Position numbers and translations under genes: made by a program. From Sphingobacterium cellulitidis (lineage in GTDB: Bacteria > Bacteroidota > Bacteroidia > Sphingobacteriales > Sphingobacteriaceae), in assembly GCA_002245855.1 (NCBI GenBank), contig NOUX01000006.1, positions 186,001 to 250,000 on the forward strand: a stretch of DNA of 64,000 nt, in the 5' to 3' direction. Position 1 is the first letter of the stretch; each line of letters starts with the position of its first letter. The notes under the pieces are model-generated. The model was not told the DNA's origin. It did not search any database and saw only the letters and a program-made list of their open reading frames with translations. Positions 62,822 to 64,000 of the stretch are shown piece by piece.

Positions 62822-62899
62822 TGGTGGAGAATACTGGATTCGAACCAGTGACCCTCTGCTTGTAAGGCAGATGCTCTGAACCAGCTGAGCTAATTCTCC
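62822..62899 (-). tRNA. tRNA-Val (anticodon TAC), second copy
   Basis: 78 nt on the minus strand with encoded CCA. It is identical to its neighbour from the D arm through the T arm, but with acceptor stem GGAGAAT/ATTCTCC. It is promoter-proximal and separated from the other tRNA by 6 bp. Confidence 0.94.
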
Positions 62900-62918
62900 T
62901 TTTCCCTGTTGCGGTGTG

Positions 62919-62948
62919 CAAATATAGGGGTAAAATCTGATTTACAAA
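62919..62948 (-). promoter_or_regulatory. promoter of the tRNA-Val operon
   Basis: On the minus strand, TTTG (complement of 62945-62948), 18-nt spacer and TATATTTG (complement of 62919-62926) form a strong Bacteroidota-type promoter ending 20 bp before the mature 5' end of the first tRNA. Confidence 0.75.
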
Positions 62949-63078
62949 ATATTTTGTAGATATTTTTTATGTGAATTTCGACAAATAATTCAAATCCAAA
63001 TAATTAATTTGAAATTCGATCTAAAAGTTCCTTCTACACTCGGAAAATTAATGATGATTTTATTTGAGATATTACCTT

Positions 63079-63402
63079 CTACTGCAGGAACGAGTAGATT
63101 CTTTCCATGTAATAGGCTTCATCTAACGATCTCACAAGTTCTGTCATTTCAAAATGATCGAAAGAGAAGTTTATCCCTAAATATGGACTATTCAATAATA
63201 TCCTTTGTCGACCATCAGGAAATGAAACTGGACTATTTTCTAAATAAATGTCTTTTACTATTCTTCTAAAGGTGATAAAATCCTCTTTACTAAAATTAAT
63301 TAGGAGATTATTGAAACAAAGATGAATGATATTTTGATCCTCAGGCATGCTAATGAACCCTTGGTCGTGTTTGGAGAGTATTTTTAGTCGACAGTTATCC
63401 AT
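63079..63402 (-). CDS. small hypothetical protein, DUF6686-like
   Basis: 107 aa from the ATG at 63402 (MDNCRLKILSKHDQGF). A longer reading from 63450 adds residues encoded by a repeat-like hairpin and is less likely. No signal peptide or membrane segment. The sequence has a mixed alpha/beta look with INFSKEDFITFRRIV and DHFEMTELVRSLDEAYY. It resembles a small Bacteroidota-specific uncharacterised family (DUF6686 is my best guess, unverified). No operon partner. Confidence 0.6.
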   Translation of the reverse strand: MDNCRLKILSKHDQGFISMPEDQNIIHLCFNNLLINFSKEDFITFRRIVKDIYLENSPVSFPDGRQRILLNSPYLGINFSFDHFEMTELVRSLDEAYYMERIYSFLQ

Positions 63403-63425
63403 ATGTGTCGGAGCCGTTTTTTGTG

Positions 63426-63467
63426 CCTGCCTTACCCGCATGCCTATCATTCATGCGGGTAAACAGG
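63426..63467. repeat. REP-like imperfect palindrome
   Basis: TTACCCGCATG (63432-63442) and CATGCGGGTAA (63452-63462) form a perfect 11-bp stem with a 9-nt loop, extended by CCTG (63426-63429) and CAGG (63464-63467). It is GC-richer than its surroundings and has no T tract, which argues against a simple terminator. Confidence 0.55.
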
Positions 63468-63579
63468 ACTTTTGTATAATTGAAACTGTTTTCTTTGCAG
63501 GAGTAAAAGTAGATATTATTTAGAATGATTATAAATAAACTTCCCAATATGACATTTCTATTATATTTTGTCGTTAGAG

Positions 63580-64000
63580 TTAAAGTTCTTTAATATTGAT
63601 GTTTCTAAAGCTAACTGAATCAGTGTGGTTTTGAAAAGCTATCTTTCCTCTTGGAAAGGTTGCGAAAGCAGGATAGTTCTTCATGTTGCTATTTGCAACC
63701 TTTTGTTTGAATTCTGGTGTATTGATACTATCTTGAAATGTGATTTTGTCATTTAACCAGAAAGTAACCTGGCCATCTTTTTGTTTTATCTTCCCTTTAT
63801 TCCATTCTCCAAAGGCATTCGGTTTGGAGTTGCTACCTATGCATTCAACAGAGTATAAACATCCAGCCCAGTGTGTTGAGTCTACCTGATGTCTCGGTTC
63901 TGCATTAGCATTGTCTAAAAGTTGCATTTCTAATCCAGTAGCAAAGGTTGCCGCATAGCTGCTATCTTCTTTTACATTGATAAATACTCCACTATTCCCA
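63580..64000 (-). CDS. DUF1080 (3-keto-disaccharide hydrolase-like) protein, N-terminal part outside the window
   Basis: The frame stays open to the right window edge, so only the C-terminal 139 codons are present. Reading inward from the edge, NSGVFINVKEDSSYAATFATG, then LEMQLLDN and THWAGCLYSV, then GEWNKGKI and FWLNDK match the DUF1080/3-keto-disaccharide hydrolase beta-sandwich, a family common in Bacteroidota glycan loci. Secretion and catalytic residues cannot be judged from the fragment. The short frame upstream of 63580 contains no neighbouring gene in the same direction. Confidence 0.8.
   Translation of the reverse strand, partial: GNSGVFINVKEDSSYAATFATGLEMQLLDNANAEPRHQVDSTHWAGCLYSVECIGSNSKPNAFGEWNKGKIKQKDGQVTFWLNDKITFQDSINTPEFKQKVANSNMKNYPAFATFPRGKIAFQNHTDSVSFRNINIKEL

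Noticed and set aside
62715..62921. 68-aa minus-strand open frame with an internal tandem repeat (EHLPYKQRVTGSNPV)
   Set aside because: It is the translation of the two tandem tRNA-Val genes on the same strand; the peptide repeat is an artefact well known from tRNA clusters.
1..64000. CRISPR arrays, transposases, integrases, prophage genes or att sites
   Set aside because: No spaced direct repeats and no mobile-element protein signatures were seen on either strand; the tRNA-Val pair has no adjacent integrase or flanking direct repeat in view.

Overview
The window looks like a chromosomal segment of a Bacteroidota bacterium, most likely of the Sphingobacteriaceae (Sphingobacterium/Pedobacter type). 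Reasons: A+T-rich DNA, a SusC/SusD outer-membrane pair, an OMP_b-brl_3 barrel and a Porin_10-type porin, A-rich leaders with little Shine-Dalgarno signal, and promoter candidates of the Bacteroidota TTTG-N18-TAnnTTTG type. I see no transposase, integrase, phage gene or CRISPR array.

Layout. 1-8.2 kb: the end of a repeat protein, a DeoR regulator, and a cell-surface glycan block (CapA-like protein, asparagine-synthase-like protein, flippase, two glycosyltransferases, FkbM methyltransferase, DUF3820 protein). 8.3-11.3 kb: tRNA hydroxylase TrhO, then a run of small membrane proteins ending in an M48 protease. 11.3-24.7 kb: a TonB-family outer-membrane protein, TetR regulator, NagZ-like GH3 enzyme and housekeeping genes (sdaA, a WalJ-like hydrolase, lipB, hflX, recG, an SDR, ridA). 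24.9-42.5 kb: an amino-sugar and peptidoglycan-salvage locus with nagA, a GHL10 lipoprotein, NamZ/DUF1343, SusC, SusD, a metallophosphatase/beta-propeller fusion, a GH9 enzyme joined through an A10 tract to an out-of-frame CE4-type deacetylase, murQ, a sodium:solute symporter and a purine nucleoside phosphorylase. A porin follows.

44.5-62.1 kb is the most striking region: two divergent catabolic operons around a 229-bp control region, plus an IclR regulator. The rightward operon holds an SDR, a flavin monooxygenase with an indole-monooxygenase active-site signature, flavin reductase, a fused aryl-CoA monooxygenase/Old Yellow Enzyme, an LLM monooxygenase, an isatin-hydrolase-like cyclase, both subunits of an IorAB-type 2-oxoacid:ferredoxin oxidoreductase, an FAD oxidoreductase and a thioesterase. 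The leftward operon holds a nitrilase, a gentisate-type ring-cleavage dioxygenase, an FAH-family hydrolase and a maleate-isomerase-like protein. My reading is indole -> isatin -> isatinate -> (IorAB, oxidative decarboxylation) anthraniloyl-CoA -> 5-hydroxylation -> thioester release -> gentisate-type cleavage -> maleate -> fumarate. This would make the CoA thioester without a CoA ligase, and no ligase gene is present. The pathway is inferred from the gene set and motifs, not demonstrated.

62.3-64 kb: a degenerate GIY-YIG protein, two tandem tRNA-Val(TAC) genes with promoter and terminator on the minus strand, a small hypothetical protein, a REP-like hairpin, and the C-terminal part of a DUF1080 protein that runs off the right edge.
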